Source of the DNA: Isoetes taiwanensis | Taxonomy: Eukaryota > Streptophyta > Lycopodiopsida > Isoetales > Isoetaceae | Direction: 5' to 3' | Length of the DNA: 64,000 bases | Assembly: GCA_021234155.1 (NCBI GenBank) | Contig: JAJEKV010000757.1 | Span: 31,301-95,300, forward strand | Shown: piece by piece, positions 11,196 through 22,193 of the stretch | How positions within the stretch are numbered: the stretch's first letter is position 1 | Layout: each line of letters starts with the position of its first letter | Program-made: the position numbers and the translations under genes | The notes under the pieces: generated by a model | What the model was told of the DNA's origin: nothing | Seen by the model: only the letters and a program-made list of their open reading frames with translations | Database searches by the model: none

Positions 11196-11615
11196 GCCCC
11201 GTGGGCAAGGCCATACCTATCATCTTGGTTTATTTGCCGTCATCGGTCATTCTCCCCTTCAGCCACCCTTAATCTTTCTTCTTACTGTTAGAATTGTTAT
11301 TTTCTATTAGTTCATTGCGTCCTTCAACCGACATTATTTTACTATTGATTTGGCAAACGTGAATCACTAGAGCCGCCTTCGTTGCCTTCATTTTCGGTTT
11401 CCCCATCAATTAGTTCATTGTTAACTTGTGAATCTACTCTATTGTTGCTTGCATCACCCGCAATGTGGGCAAAAAATATTCCCTAAGTTCGCGCCATCAC
11501 GATTACTTTGAGCAAACGGTTTTAGCGACTATTTGTTCATTCTTGCTTTCCTTATCGGTACTGCAGATTACTAGTTCCCACTCGAAGCAAGCGTCCACTT
11601 TCGAATTGGACAAGT

Positions 11616-13252
11616 CTACGAGACTTTTGATTCTTTGATGATTTGAGGGTTGCCATAAGGGCCTTTAGGAGACTTGGCAAGCACATGCATGAGGAATGGT
11701 TCAAGAAAGTCTTTGGCCTGCTCATCACTCACAAAGCGGTGACATCTTCTTGCACCCATAAGAGCCTCTCGGGCAATATAACCTCCAACATGAAGCTCCA
11801 AGCGGGTTGTATCAATTGGAGCAAATGCCTCAAACGAGGTAAGCAGCCATAGACGGGAAATCCATTTTTATTTAAGGGGCCCTTCTCCTTAGTTTGTAGC
11901 TCGTGACTTGATTTCCCCACTTAGGGGGGGTCGATCCTCATCCTCTTCGACTCATCCTGTTTCGGACCGATCCCCGATCCGTATGAAAGAATATAGTTCT
12001 TATGTCCGGATCATCTAGAAGAAAACATTCCCATGCACCTTTGCTATTGTCACCCTTGGCCTTAGCAATATCATATTCCTCGCCCCGACAAGATGGATAT
12101 CATAATAAAGATCACATGTGCCATCTTCCCGCTCGTTCGCTGACTCATTATCCTTAACATCATATATTAGGCATCCTCCCTAATAACTTTGAGGCACTCC
12201 GGATCATGAGCGGCAGATAGTGCATGCAGGTGTGACTCACCAAGGACAAACGATGACAATAGTGAAGGACCTCTCGGTTGTCAATCCTATCTACTGGTAA
12301 AGAAGCTACCGTAGTCCTTCTGGTTCATGCCCATATCTCCTCTCCCACCTGTTTGTCCAACACAAAGAGTGATATATTTTAAGGCCGAAGTTGAATCGGC
12401 AAGAGACCTTTGTACCCAATGGAGTGAATCTTGGGGATGGTGTCGTCTTCTCCGGTAATCTTCTTCACAAGGGCCACTTTTCTTCTCAACTCGGCCGCAT
12501 ACCTTAGGGGTAGAGTCTCCTTATGTTTTGTATTTTTAGCCTTCCAATTCTTTAGGAAGTCCTTTGACCGAATACAAACTTCTTGATGTCATCATTCTTG
12601 ACCTTGTATTTGTCCAAACAATCCAATTTCGGATAATGCCACATCCCCCGATAGCCTTTTGTAACTCAACTCCTACTGGTGACTTCATTGTATCGCATAC
12701 ATCCTTTACATGACTGCAGCACTCAACGAAGGACATCCTATCCTTGGTGAAAGCACCCTTCTTGTATAAGACTTCCTTCTTTAAGCACTGGTCTAAAACC
12801 CAAATGGTCTCAGCGTCGTCTAGCCCCTGAGTCTTTCTCATCTCTGTCACATTCAAGTCAAAGATGCTTACATCAACAGGAGGCACCCTACCCATAGTAT
12901 CTGGCAGCTTCCCTTGTGCATAAGCGTCCCAGAATTCATTCCACTTGAGCCATACTGCCTCCTTACAAAACACAATCTTATAATGAAGTCATTGGTCGAC
13001 TCTTTGGATGAGCTTTCTAAGGATACGCAATGTCATCACCACCTTTTTCTTTTGATTTTCTTGCGGTCTTCTTCTTCTCTCAGATAATTGTTCATGACAG
13101 TAGTCCGGCTCCAGCAGCTTTGAATACCTCGACTTTGACCATTTGTCACGGTGGGCAATGGGCAGCCATATTCCACCCATTGTTGCCGGGCGTATGCCAG
13201 CTTGTTCAACGTATGGACTGCAATAGTACAGACATTGAATCAGTATCATAGA
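11616..13252 (-). pseudogene. C-terminal part of the unit-A ParB-like gene (broken)
   Basis: Minus-strand coding fragments in changing frames continue from the ParB-like core. The first, about 13250-13030, reads NKLAYARQQWVEYGCPLP and aligns with QQLRNQWELYGKPKKG after the ParB-like core in unit B. Next come 12973-12536 (FCKEAVWLKWNEFWDAYAQG...), a piece near 12110-11940 (EEYDIAKAKGDNSKGAWECF) and 11860-11616 (ELHVGGYIAREALMGARRCH). None belongs to a family I can name. They look like one long gene broken by indels, but more than one gene is possible. The palindrome cluster at 13257-13487 separates the first fragment from the core, consistent with an intron there. Confidence 0.5.
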
Positions 13253-13256
13253 ATAG

Positions 13257-13487
13257 AAACACGCCGGGCGCGATTTGAATAGAATTGATGAAGAGAAAAA
13301 TCACGCCTGGCGTGAAATGAATAAAGTTACTAATGCAATTCACGCCAGGCGTGCTTTCAAATCAAACCAATTCACGCCAGGCGTGTTTTCAAATCAATGA
13401 ATTCACGCCAGTGTTTTCAAATCAATTGGTTGACTTGAAAACACCTGGCGTGAATTCGATTGATTTCAAAACACGCTGGCGTGAATT
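13257..13487. repeat. Unit-A palindrome cluster 2 (7 copies in 230 bp)
   Basis: Copies at 13257-13276, 13298-13318, 13337-13356, 13369-13389, 13400-13418, 13437-13455 and 13468-13487. The best ones read AATTCACGCCAGGCGTG and continue into TTTTCAAATCAA; others appear inverted with GATTTGAAA on the other side. The 13-bp core CACGCCAGGCGTG is a perfect palindrome around one central base. The copy at 13400 has lost part of the right half-site. The spacer (TTTCAAATCAA...) is also repeated and inverts midway through the cluster, so the array as a whole is roughly symmetrical. Confidence 0.9.
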
Positions 13488-13587
13488 GGTTTGATTTGAA
13501 AGCTGCCTTGGGCGGAATACAATTTATGAAACCGGGTTGATTACCTTTTTGTATAGAAATGTCTTCCCCATTTCATTCAAAGTTGCA

Positions 13588-14706
13588 CTAATCTCTCAGC
13601 CAAATCTGCGGTGAAGTATTGGCATCCAAGATATTTACACCTCCTATACGCATAGTGATTGTAGAACACTTTTTGCCCTGTTTGTTACGGCCGCCGATGA
13701 TGGCCTTTTGTGCCTCAACGGAATGCTGCCCGTCGATGATGACATATTTAATATCATCACTTGATAATATCTCGGACGTTCGTCCCACAAAGCAGCTTGT
13801 TCGAGATCATATCCCAAGGTAGCACATCCATTTGGCATAGGCATTTGACACGGATTACTAATCATGCTCTGAACAATCTCCATGGCATGTCTTTGGATCA
13901 TATCTTCTCGCTAACATAAATGGAGCTTGGTGAGCGGATGAGGGACTTCACATGGATCGCAAAAGTTTCCTTAAGACCCAAGTGGATAATGGTCGAGTAT
14001 TTATTCAGCTTGTTCATGGCCTCTAGCTGCGCCACTCTGTCCTGTTCATTCTCAAAAACAGAAGCCTCCATGCCTTCGACAACTGCAGGTTGAACATTCT
14101 TCCCTAGATCTAGGACCCTCTTAGAAGCTTTCAAGTCGGCTAATTCCCTAGCTTCTTTGCGAAATAGTGACTTGGTGTGGGGTTTAGTGAACATGCCTCT
14201 ACGCATTTGTAACCCTTGGCAAATAGATATTGGCGTAATCGCTACATTGGTTGGCCAACCATACTTAAAACATGTCTCACCGATTCACATCTGTCTTCAT
14301 GAACGTATCCTTGTATGCGATAGCTCTACAATTGAGTAAGTCCGGCGAGATCTTTCTTCCGCTACGTGTAATCTCCAAGAGCAATTTGCAGTTGGTGTCA
14401 TCCTCTTCCTCACAAGAGATTAGGATCCCTTGTTTGGCCATCTTGTCTGCTTCCTTTTTCCTCGAGAAGAGAGTTAAGTCGAGCTTGCCATTTGTCTTGG
14501 CAAGGTCAACGCGTTCACCCTCGGCACCCTCGCCCATTTCCTCTTCGTAGGCGAGGGTCGGTGGTTGCTATAAGAATCGGCCCTTCATCATCTAAGGTGA
14601 GATCATATGGTGTGATCGGGTCGTACGCCCTTGCTTTCTTGGCGGGATTAGAACCCGAATTAGTAGGGTTTTCTTCCTCTTCAAGACCGCAAATGAAGAT
14701 GAGCAC
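13588..14706 (-). pseudogene. ParB-N-like protein of unit A, N-terminal and core region (frameshifted)
   Basis: Minus-strand fragments in order: 14706-14515 (GLEEEENPTNSGSNPAKKAR, acidic then basic, possible nuclear signal); 14537-14277; 14206-13898 (YSTIIHLGLKETFAIHVKSL, then IYVSEKI); 13901-13644 (IQRHAMEIVQSMISNPCQMP); and 13788-13588 (SDDIKYVIIDGQHSVEAQKA). The series 'VS..., helix with ..QSMI, then (I/V)xDGQHxxxAxxA' is the layout of a ParB/Srx N-terminal-like domain, where the DGxHR-type box is the signature. The unit-B ORF matches it segment by segment (LLGIGFEIDVDIF, VISAEHVDTLYESFIS, FWIVNGNHTTAVAQ). In prokaryotes such domains bind or hydrolyse nucleotides and work with DNA-site binding; here the function is unknown. 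There are at least three frameshifts. Confidence 0.6.
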
Positions 14707-14731
14707 TTTTTAGAGTACTTTTCGTAACAAG

Positions 14732-14780
14732 AAACACGCTTTGGCGTGCATTTAAACCTAAATTAGTACAAATCACGCCA
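14732..14780. repeat. Unit-A palindrome copies upstream of the ParB-like frame
   Basis: One full copy at 14732-14754 (AAACACGCTTTGGCGTGC then ATTT) and one half-site at about 14767-14778 (AAATCACGCCATGG). They lie between the coding fragment that ends at 14706 and the Arg/Gly-rich exon at 15.2 kb, so probably in an intron. Confidence 0.65.
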
Positions 14781-15136
14781 TGGTTGGTATCTCCTATTAT
14801 TGACCATGCTATGCGTTAATTTGAAACTAAATTATTTTGCATCCACATTTTAAGCTACATACCCTTCATGAATCCATATTTCACACTATTTAACCTCATT
14901 GAACATTGCTATCTCCAACCGTCTAACAACCGCTATATTCTATATATAAAGCGAGCAAAATTATGTTCTACTGAGCGGACAATCGAGCATTAACTGAGCG
15001 ATGTTAATACTTAAAATTCATGCAAAGCATAATAACTCAAACTCATGCAAAGCATATTATTCAAGGCAAGGAAATATCTCAAATTCATGCAAGCATAATA
15101 CTCTCCACACGCAGTGTGTATTACAGGGCAAATTAA

Positions 15137-15268
15137 ATACCTTGAATAGGGTTACGTGTATTCTCGATCAACGCCCTCGAAGCTTGAGAAGAGCCGGGTT
15201 TAGAGATTCCTCTTCCACCGCTTCCTCTGCCCCGTCCGCCTCGACCTCGATTCGCTTTTAGAAGACAT
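15137..15268 (-). pseudogene. Arg/Gly-rich N-terminal exon of unit A, one-base frameshift after the ATG
   Basis: On the minus strand an ATG at 15268-15266 gives MSSKSESRSRR and soon stops. The next frame, reached by one base within the AAAA run after codon 3, reads ANRGRGGRGRGSGGRGISKP and stays open to NPIQ, followed by a donor-like G|GTATTT. The two frames together probably represent one ancestral exon. The pattern R-G-x-G-G-x-G-x-G-x-G-G has the same Gly spacing as the histone H4 tail, with Arg or Ser where H4 has Lys. It also fits an ordinary RGG box, which is common in RNA-binding proteins. The exon lies directly upstream of the ParB-like gene, the position held in unit B by the H3-tail-like ORF. 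Confidence 0.4.
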
Positions 15269-16081
15269 CTCCGAGTAAGCCTAGTAACAGAGTCGGAAGG
15301 TCATTTCGGACACGCCGAGCTTTCGAAGAAATAGCTTTTTCTACCAGACGAGAAATAGAGAAATTTGAATTTCAAGAAAACACAAAATGCAGTTTGAAAT
15401 ATTCTTGACACATACAAATAATAATGACGAAGACGTCACCGACTTCTTTCATTAAGTTTTTAAAACCAATCTACCCAAAAGTATCCCGCCAAATTTATCC
15501 CTAAACGTAGTTAACCTAATCTTTCTTCTAATTTGAATTTTTCCCGGACCTTGAGTTTCCATGGCGCCTTAAGCTTCTCAAATCAGCTTCGGAGACTCAA
15601 ATCAGCTTCTCAAGAATGGCTCTGCATCTCGGGTACTCATCTCATTCAATAGCTTGAACATTAATTTCCAATAGTAGGTGTCTCGAATAGCAATTTTTCG
15701 CAGATTGTCGAAGATGAATGTTTCATGTTAACTACAAATCGAGGGAAAAGGAAAGTAGGATTATGCAAGATCGACTCCATCGATCCCATATGAATCATGG
15801 AATTCAGCTCGGGGATAAGTATGTCCGGAATTACGATGATTAATCACTGGCGCTTTATGGATGAAGCTTTACCTCATGAGACACCGGGTGGGGGATACGG
15901 TTGGAGAAAGTGTTGGAACATTTGTTGCATGGCCAAGAAACCGCTTAAAAAAAGGTATGTAACATGTATTACATTGTAGAACTATAGAAGTAGACAAAAT
16001 TTGTTGTATTCATTGGAAAAAGATTACAATTGTATATAACGGATAAACCGGATAAACCGGACAAAATCCCAGACTATTGTT

Positions 16082-16366
16082 TCAAGCCCAGTCCACTTGA
16101 GTAGCTGGGCTATCGATACTCCCATTTCCATTGCGGGGCATAGTGAATTCTTTGGTAAAACCCCAAGCAAAAACACGGGCTCTAGCTCCACCACCCGCCT
16201 TTGCTCCACCTCCACCTCCTGCTCCACGCTCTGCTCCACCTCCTGCTCCATTGGTTGAACCTCCAATGCATCGTGTATAACGCCTCATGCGGTAGTGGTT
16301 CCATTGGTTGAGCCATCTCCATTGCATCGTGATACACTTTGTGGTAGTGGTTCGTGGTTGGGGCAT
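16082..16366 (-). CDS. Gly-rich hypothetical ORF inside unit A
   Basis: A minus-strand ATG opens 94 codons ending TAG. The middle is a repetitive GGSTNGAGGGAERGAGGGGG tract, followed by VFAWGFTKEFTMPRNGNG. The DNA is an imperfect GCTCCACCTCC-type repeat that also keeps two other frames open, so the ORF may be a by-product of the repeat. I recognise no family. If real, it would be a small low-complexity protein in the central spacer of unit A. Confidence 0.25.
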   Translation of the reverse strand: MPQPRTTTTKCITMQWRWLNQWNHYRMRRYTRCIGGSTNGAGGGAERGAGGGGGAKAGGGARARVFAWGFTKEFTMPRNGNGSIDSPATQVDWA

Positions 16367-16887
16367 CGGGCATAGAGGCTAACCACTAAGAAACGCTTGG
16401 CTCCTCATTTTGAATCTCGGTGACGGATGCGAGATTCACTCGATCAATGCATGTCTTGCATTCTCGAAGTGATTAGATAAGAGGGCGAGCCTCCGTCGCG
16501 ATTGCAAGGCCCCCGAGCCCCAGATCTATCATTGCCCTCTGCTTTGCCATCATCATTACTTGATCCAAGTACTCGTGGGTTGCAAGATCGGTGCTCGGCC
16601 GAACTGGTGCTCTACCGCGGTTCAACGATTTGGAGATTGGAGCCGAAACCGAGTCAATGTGTGTGATTGCTGGCCCAAATGTAATTCCAATCCATCTTCG
16701 CCACCAACCGGGTGATTAATGTAACACCGCATCTATCAATAGGAAGTGAGCGGAGTATCGATTCACCGGGCGGTTATATTTCTTTTATTTATAAACTTAG
16801 AAACTAAGAGACCCGCGTGTTTAGCGTAAAAGTTGAAAGTAGGGATACAATTGTTTGCACGCGGTAAACCGCTATATAGGAAAAACT

Positions 16888-17057
16888 ATACACGCCGGCG
16901 TGCATTCAAGTGACGGCGCGGTAAATAATTGCCTGGCCTTTATCTATTTACTTATCTATCTGTACAGGTTTTTTTTTTCTCCCTCCCTGCTGAATGCACG
17001 CCGAGCGTGTATTCATGTTGAAGGCCAAGGCTACCATAAAACACGCTTAGCGTGTTT
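16888..17057. repeat. Unit-A palindrome cluster 3 (3 copies, central spacer)
   Basis: Copies at 16888-16905 (ACACGCCGGCGTGC), 16992-17015 (GCACGCCGAGCGTGTATTC) and 17037-17057 (AAAACACGCTTAGCGTGTTT). The last is a perfect 18-bp palindrome (AACACGCT/TAGCGTGTTT region) and shows that half-site changes are compensated on both sides. These lie between the divergent genes of unit A. Confidence 0.8.
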
Positions 17058-18460
17058 CAAATATTATCTTTCAGATTTTTCTAATGCTTTCTACTACACT
17101 TATTCATAATAGAAACTTGCATGCAATAGCATGATTAATTCAGGAAGAGAAACTCAAGAATTTACTCGGAACAAAAAGAAGCAGATGAAGTTTATAAAAA
17201 CTATTCTCGGTTTTCATAAACATCATCTGCTTCCTCTGCCTCGAGCAAATGCAAAAGCTTGTCTTCTTGGATTAAACCTGCCATTGAGATGCAACTTAAA
17301 ACTAAATGAAAACTAACCTTGAGTTCTGAGGCTGGAAGGATTCGAAGAACGGAGGACTATGCTTGTGGTTTTAATTCCGAGGCTTTTCGATTAGGACCTT
17401 AGTCCCTCGCTTTTTGGTTTTAATTGAAGTCTCCGATTTCCTCCGCTACAGATGCTCTGAGAACAAAAGGCGAGTCTTTTAGTAAGTTAGGAATTGCCGA
17501 AACCAAACATCTAACATTGATGAATATAAACCGGCCACCAAGATTTCGGGACGGCCGGATCCAAAAACACAGCAGGCTTAGCCAAACCGCAAATTATGAA
17601 GGAAGGAAGAAAATGTAGGAACTTTGAGAGCGTAAAATGGATTTTATATAGGCACAATTAGAAAAAAGTTAAGCGTGAATAATTGATTGCTTGAATTAAC
17701 TTACCGGGCGCACGGTCTTCCCATGAGCACATGACATGTATATGGTATATATGGAGAATATTGCATTTCATGCAATAAATTCTCACTGACATTTTATTCC
17801 ATTTATTGCATTCGAAAAAATAGAATTTAGAAATTTTATATAGGCTAACTTAAAATTGATTTTAAAGGCAAAGTTATCAAGGCTAAAAAAATGACTTGTA
17901 AGGTTGGGGAATTTTTTTAGGTCAGATAGGAAAATTTCCTATGGTTCTTTGTGGATGCATCGAGATTTCTCATGTGGTTGATTTATAGTGTTCCGGAGAC
18001 TTTGTTGAGACAAAATTTGCAGATACAAAATTCTAGAGAGACAAAAATTTTAGAGAAAACAGTTTGGAGCCAAAAATAATTGGAGAATCTGGGTTTGATT
18101 TTATCCAAAAAATTTATGTACGTAAAAACTGTTTGAAGAAAACATTTGAAGACAAAGTTTATGAAGAAAAACTGTTTGATTTCATTAAAAAAAGTTGTAT
18201 GTACAGATGCCAAGGCTTGGAAGCGATTGCCGAAGGCTTTTCACACAATTCTGAGGAAAAAAAAAAATGCCCTGAGGCGTGTCCAAAACTTCGTAAGAAT
18301 GGAAACAAAAAAATGGGCCGCCGGGATGCGCATCACTCTTCTTCCGCCTTTGCAACAAAGAAGAAAGAAAGGTGTTAGAAAAGAAAGAAAGGTGCAAAAC
18401 AAAAACAAAAAGAAATCACATGCAAACCTGGTTCATCTCTTAACCACTCCAAAAACCGGG

Positions 18461-18848
18461 TCAATTGTCGACCTTCTTCCCGAATCCTCCTCCTCCTCCT
18501 CCTCCTCCTCCTCCTCCTCCTCCTCCCTCCTCAGAGATTTCATTCTCTGTTTCAGGGTCAAGCCAACCCTGAAGCAGAGCGGTCATGTGCTCTTGGGAGG
18601 ACATCTCCTCCTCTTCCTCCAACTCCTCCTCTTCCTCCTCTTCCTCCTCTTCAGAATCAGAGGAATCAGAGGAGCTCAACTCCTCCTCTTCCATAACTTA
18701 AATCAATCATCCTCCGAATCGAATCGAGAGGAGAATTGGGAAAGAAAATCAATGAGGGGGGGAATTGAGCGGGTTCTTCAACCCGACGTCTCTTTGAGGA
18801 GACCTCGGGTTCTTCATGAAGGTCGAGCGCTGAGGCTGAACGCTTCAT
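18461..18848 (-). CDS. Acidic ORFs with a nuclear-signal-like patch, unit A
   Basis: Two overlapping minus-strand frames. The upstream one (18848-18666) starts MKRSASALDLHEEPEVSSKR and continues RRVEEP, a classical-looking basic nuclear signal. The downstream one (18694-18461) starts MEEEELSSSDSSDSEEE and is a Glu/Ser-rich chain ending in a poly-Gly run that is merely the translated (TCC)n microsatellite at about 18486-18530. They may be one broken gene or two small ones. Acidic Ser-rich stretches next to a KKRR patch also occur in the N-terminal half of the unit-B ParB-like ORF (SSETSEDSETPSD). One more palindrome copy lies at 18954-18970. Confidence 0.3.
18486..18530 (+). repeat. (TCC)n microsatellite
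   Basis: A run of about 14 TCC/CTC units, followed at 18600-18655 by a second, interrupted CTCCTCTTC tract. Confidence 0.95.
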
Positions 18849-19336
18849 GGCGGGCAGAAAAAAAAATTGGGACAGAATGGAGGTCTTGAGAGCGTGAACC
18901 GGATTTATATAGGGTTAATTAGCTCTTAGCGTGAATAATTTATTGCCTCAAATAACACGCCAGCGCATTTAAATTCCAGCCTATATTATCTAGGGTATAT
19001 TATTATGGATAATAAATTCTCACGCCTATTAGTTATATGTCTTTTCGTAATCATATATCCAAATTTTCGATAATTAAAATTTGGATATATTTATATAAAT
19101 GTCATTTCCTTGTTGTTGCCATGAAAATTTTTGTTTTAAATGATCGTTTCGCCCATTGTTGTTATTATATTAAACCTATTTCCAAGGAATTTCTTGCTTT
19201 AAAAAAATTTGATTTTACCTCTACATATTCCATAAATGTACGTACTTTTTTTATCTTATGGTGTAATAATTTTTTCTTACTCATTGACTAAAAAGAGTGC
19301 AATTTGCCTAGGTCAATGGTGCCTCTCCAACTCAAG

Positions 19337-22193
19337 ATGGTGTGCAACATATTGAAAAGAGCAATATCAATGAAAAACCAACTCCTAGCAAGAATGTTGA
19401 AGAAAAACAATTAGTCCTCTATAGTAGGGTGCAATGGAGGAACAAGAAGGTGAGAATCATGCACAAGTGCAACAAGGAAATAGTAGGCCAAGGAGTCATT
19501 GTGCTAGCGGATCCCCGGGTCAAGCTGTTAATGATGAAAGGCTAGGGGAAGACAATATTGGTATTGCAATTTCGATGTTGGAAGACAACTGGAAAGGTAA
19601 AGGTTTGGGTGACAAGGAATGTTTTGGTTGTGTCAAGCAATTGGAGGTTCCTTGCATCATGGCATAGCCTATAAGTAGTGTTCAATTTGTGGAGGATTAT
19701 ATTTTTCCGAGTTCGAGGTTGTTGGGGACAATGATTGTCTTGATATTGATCCATTGGCGGTTGGAACTCTAAACCTAGGCAAAAGGGGAGAAGTATCGGT
19801 TGCCGACATTATCCTAGCAAAAGAGCCAAGTTGATTAGTGACACCAAACGTGAGACAATGGTGAAGGTTAGGGGCTCGATTGTTGTTGGAGTGATTGTAT
19901 GCAATTCTTCACAATAGAACAATTGGTGGAAGCAAGAGCCACTTTTCAAGAGTACCTTCGTTGATGAGAGGAGGACCTACATGTACACAATCTTCGAAAG
20001 CATGCACTTCAAGATGAAAGAAACCCAAACAGAAAAAGATACCCTTTGCTAGGCAAATGGATATGTACAAAAGCATGGCGAGTATCCATGCAATTCCAAC
20101 TTCTTCATGGCATAATAAAAGAAAACAAAGCAGAGGGGAACAGGATTGCTTTACATGGAAATAATGGTTTGTTGAGACCAACAAGACCTAGGACCTTGGT
20201 CGCGGGGAGATATTTGAAAAATATATTGATTTCAATGCGAGTCTATGCCACAAAAAGCAGAAGGGATGAAAAGGGAAGAGCGGTTGTTGAGAAAAGGTTG
20301 CCATCACATTGTACTCAAAAAAGAGTATTTTTGAAGAAGTGAATTCCTACTTCGAGAATTGGGAATTCTTCCAATATCCCAACCTAGCTTTAGTAGGTTA
20401 TGGAAGAAGCATTTCAATCATGTCACCATAGCAACTTCAAACAACTTTGCAAAGTGCAATTTATGTGCTAAGTTGAAGGAGACTCTTGATAAGACTTTGT
20501 GTGCAACCTAGTCAAAGGGCTAGGATAAGGGAGCATATGAAGGACCATATGGATGACCAACTATCATGTAGATCATGTTATTGGATGTGGAGGACTTTAT
20601 CTGCATTGGAACCCAATAACTATTTATGTATTATACATGACAAGATGGACCAGCAAAAGACTTGTCTTCCACAATTCAAGTACATACCAAAGTCATGTGG
20701 CGGATCATACCCTTTCTGCATCTCAATGATCGGGGCAATCTTGCATGGGCGTAATCAAACCTACTATGGCCATTTTAGTTTGGAGTTGTGGAGCGATGGT
20801 CCAGATTTTCATATTGGGAGTATCATGAGGTGTTTGAGAAACTATGAAAATGGATACAATGGTCACCTCCGGGACCTTCTGACTAGCCGGGCACTACATA
20901 GAGCATTGTTAGATGGAAACCCTAACAATATTGAAAAGTTCAGCAAGGCAAGGTTTAGGAAGCATGGGTCTAATGAACATGTTGGAGCTTCAACTTCACG
21001 TGCTAAACCTCAAGATCTACCCAAAAGGTTTCTCTTGCAACTTGATAATTGTCTTTGGCCAAAATAAGAACGGGTGGATGTTTTCTTTCCTATCCTACTT
21101 AACAGTTTGTGGGGATATTTGAAAGAGTTAATTTAGGGTTTCTTATGCCCGGGCATACCCATGAGGATGTGGATGCATTATTTGGCAAATATAGTTGTAT
21201 CTTTGAAGCAGAAACAAAGTGACCAACTTTCCTAGGCTAATGGAAATCTTGCATGAATGCACTACTCCAAACCCTATAGCTTCTCTCATAGAAGAAGTGC
21301 CCGATTGGAAGAGCTTTGTGGATGGTTATACATTGGATCTTGAAGGTCATTCCGTGCCTCGCAGTTCACTTTTGGGTGAGAGATGGGATTCCAATCTTCC
21401 AATGGAAGATGAGACCTTCGAGAGGATGAGTGGAGAGAGGAGGGAGGAAATATGGCGAGAGAGATGAGAATGGCAAGCCTATGATACCTCTAGGTCAACC
21501 AAAAGCTTTAAAACCTCTTGAAGAAGTGAAGCAATTGGGATTGACTAAGGAAGGAATCCAAGACTATATAAAGCATTGGCAAACCAATCCAGATGACACC
21601 AACCGTGCCTTGGTGGCTTTTTGGAAGAAGGTGATTAACCCGTTGGGGGAGATAGACACATCCTCGGATGAATTGAAAGAAGGGTGGTTGCCTAAAACTA
21701 GGTGGAAGACCTTAGCAGTCCGAGGAGGATTTTGATGACACTGTAAGTAGCATTCATAAAGCAATATGCTCCTCCTCCTTCCGACAAACACTATGTTGGT
21801 CCTAAGAACAATAGGCCAAAGTTTCTAGGCATGGATGCTTATGAACCTTCCATCGACTTGGAATGCCACCAATTTGTGGTAGTAAAGCCATCGATTTAGA
21901 TACATATCCAAGGTGGTTGGGGTTCACTATCTCCGATATTTTGCAAAGAAGAAGGTAATATTAACTTCAACCATGTGCGGGTGGAATGGTGGTGTCCAAG
22001 GCATCAGTTGACCAACGTGATTCGGATAAAGAAAGGTACTCGATTGTTGGACAAAGAAATGGAGGAGAAACCGAGTGATCCCGATCTTTGGCTAGACTAT
22101 GAAAGTGTTTTGTACTCATGGACTCCAAACACTATTCCAAAGCTAGAAATGCGAGAATTACAATACCTACGGATGTCGGGAAGAAGGCTATGA
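19337..22193 (+). pseudogene. Unit-A transposase-like gene, many frame breaks
   Basis: Fragments in order along the plus strand: 19342-19545 (NKEIVGQGVIVLADPRVKLL); 19930-20030 (RRTYMYTIFESMHFKMKE); about 20415-20510 with the zinc-ribbon-like pair in NNFAKCNLCAKLKETLD; 20486-21067 with YLCIIHDKMDQQKTCLPQF (20636-20653 is the core), then HFSLELW; the QLDNC...NKN motif (21037-21070); LGFLMPGHTHEDVDALF (21136-21183); and 21219-22193 with the C-terminal WKSFVDGYTL and WTPNTIPKLE segments. The D...DN...HTHEDxD series resembles the DDE-type catalytic core of DUF7869-like proteins as I remember the family; the name needs a profile search. Each of these segments has a counterpart in unit B. Several stops and frameshifts make this copy non-functional. 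Confidence 0.7.

Noticed and set aside
18461-18694. Poly-Glu/poly-Gly protein as a confident gene
   Set aside because: Much of the frame is the translation of (TCC)n-type microsatellites, which stay open in several frames.
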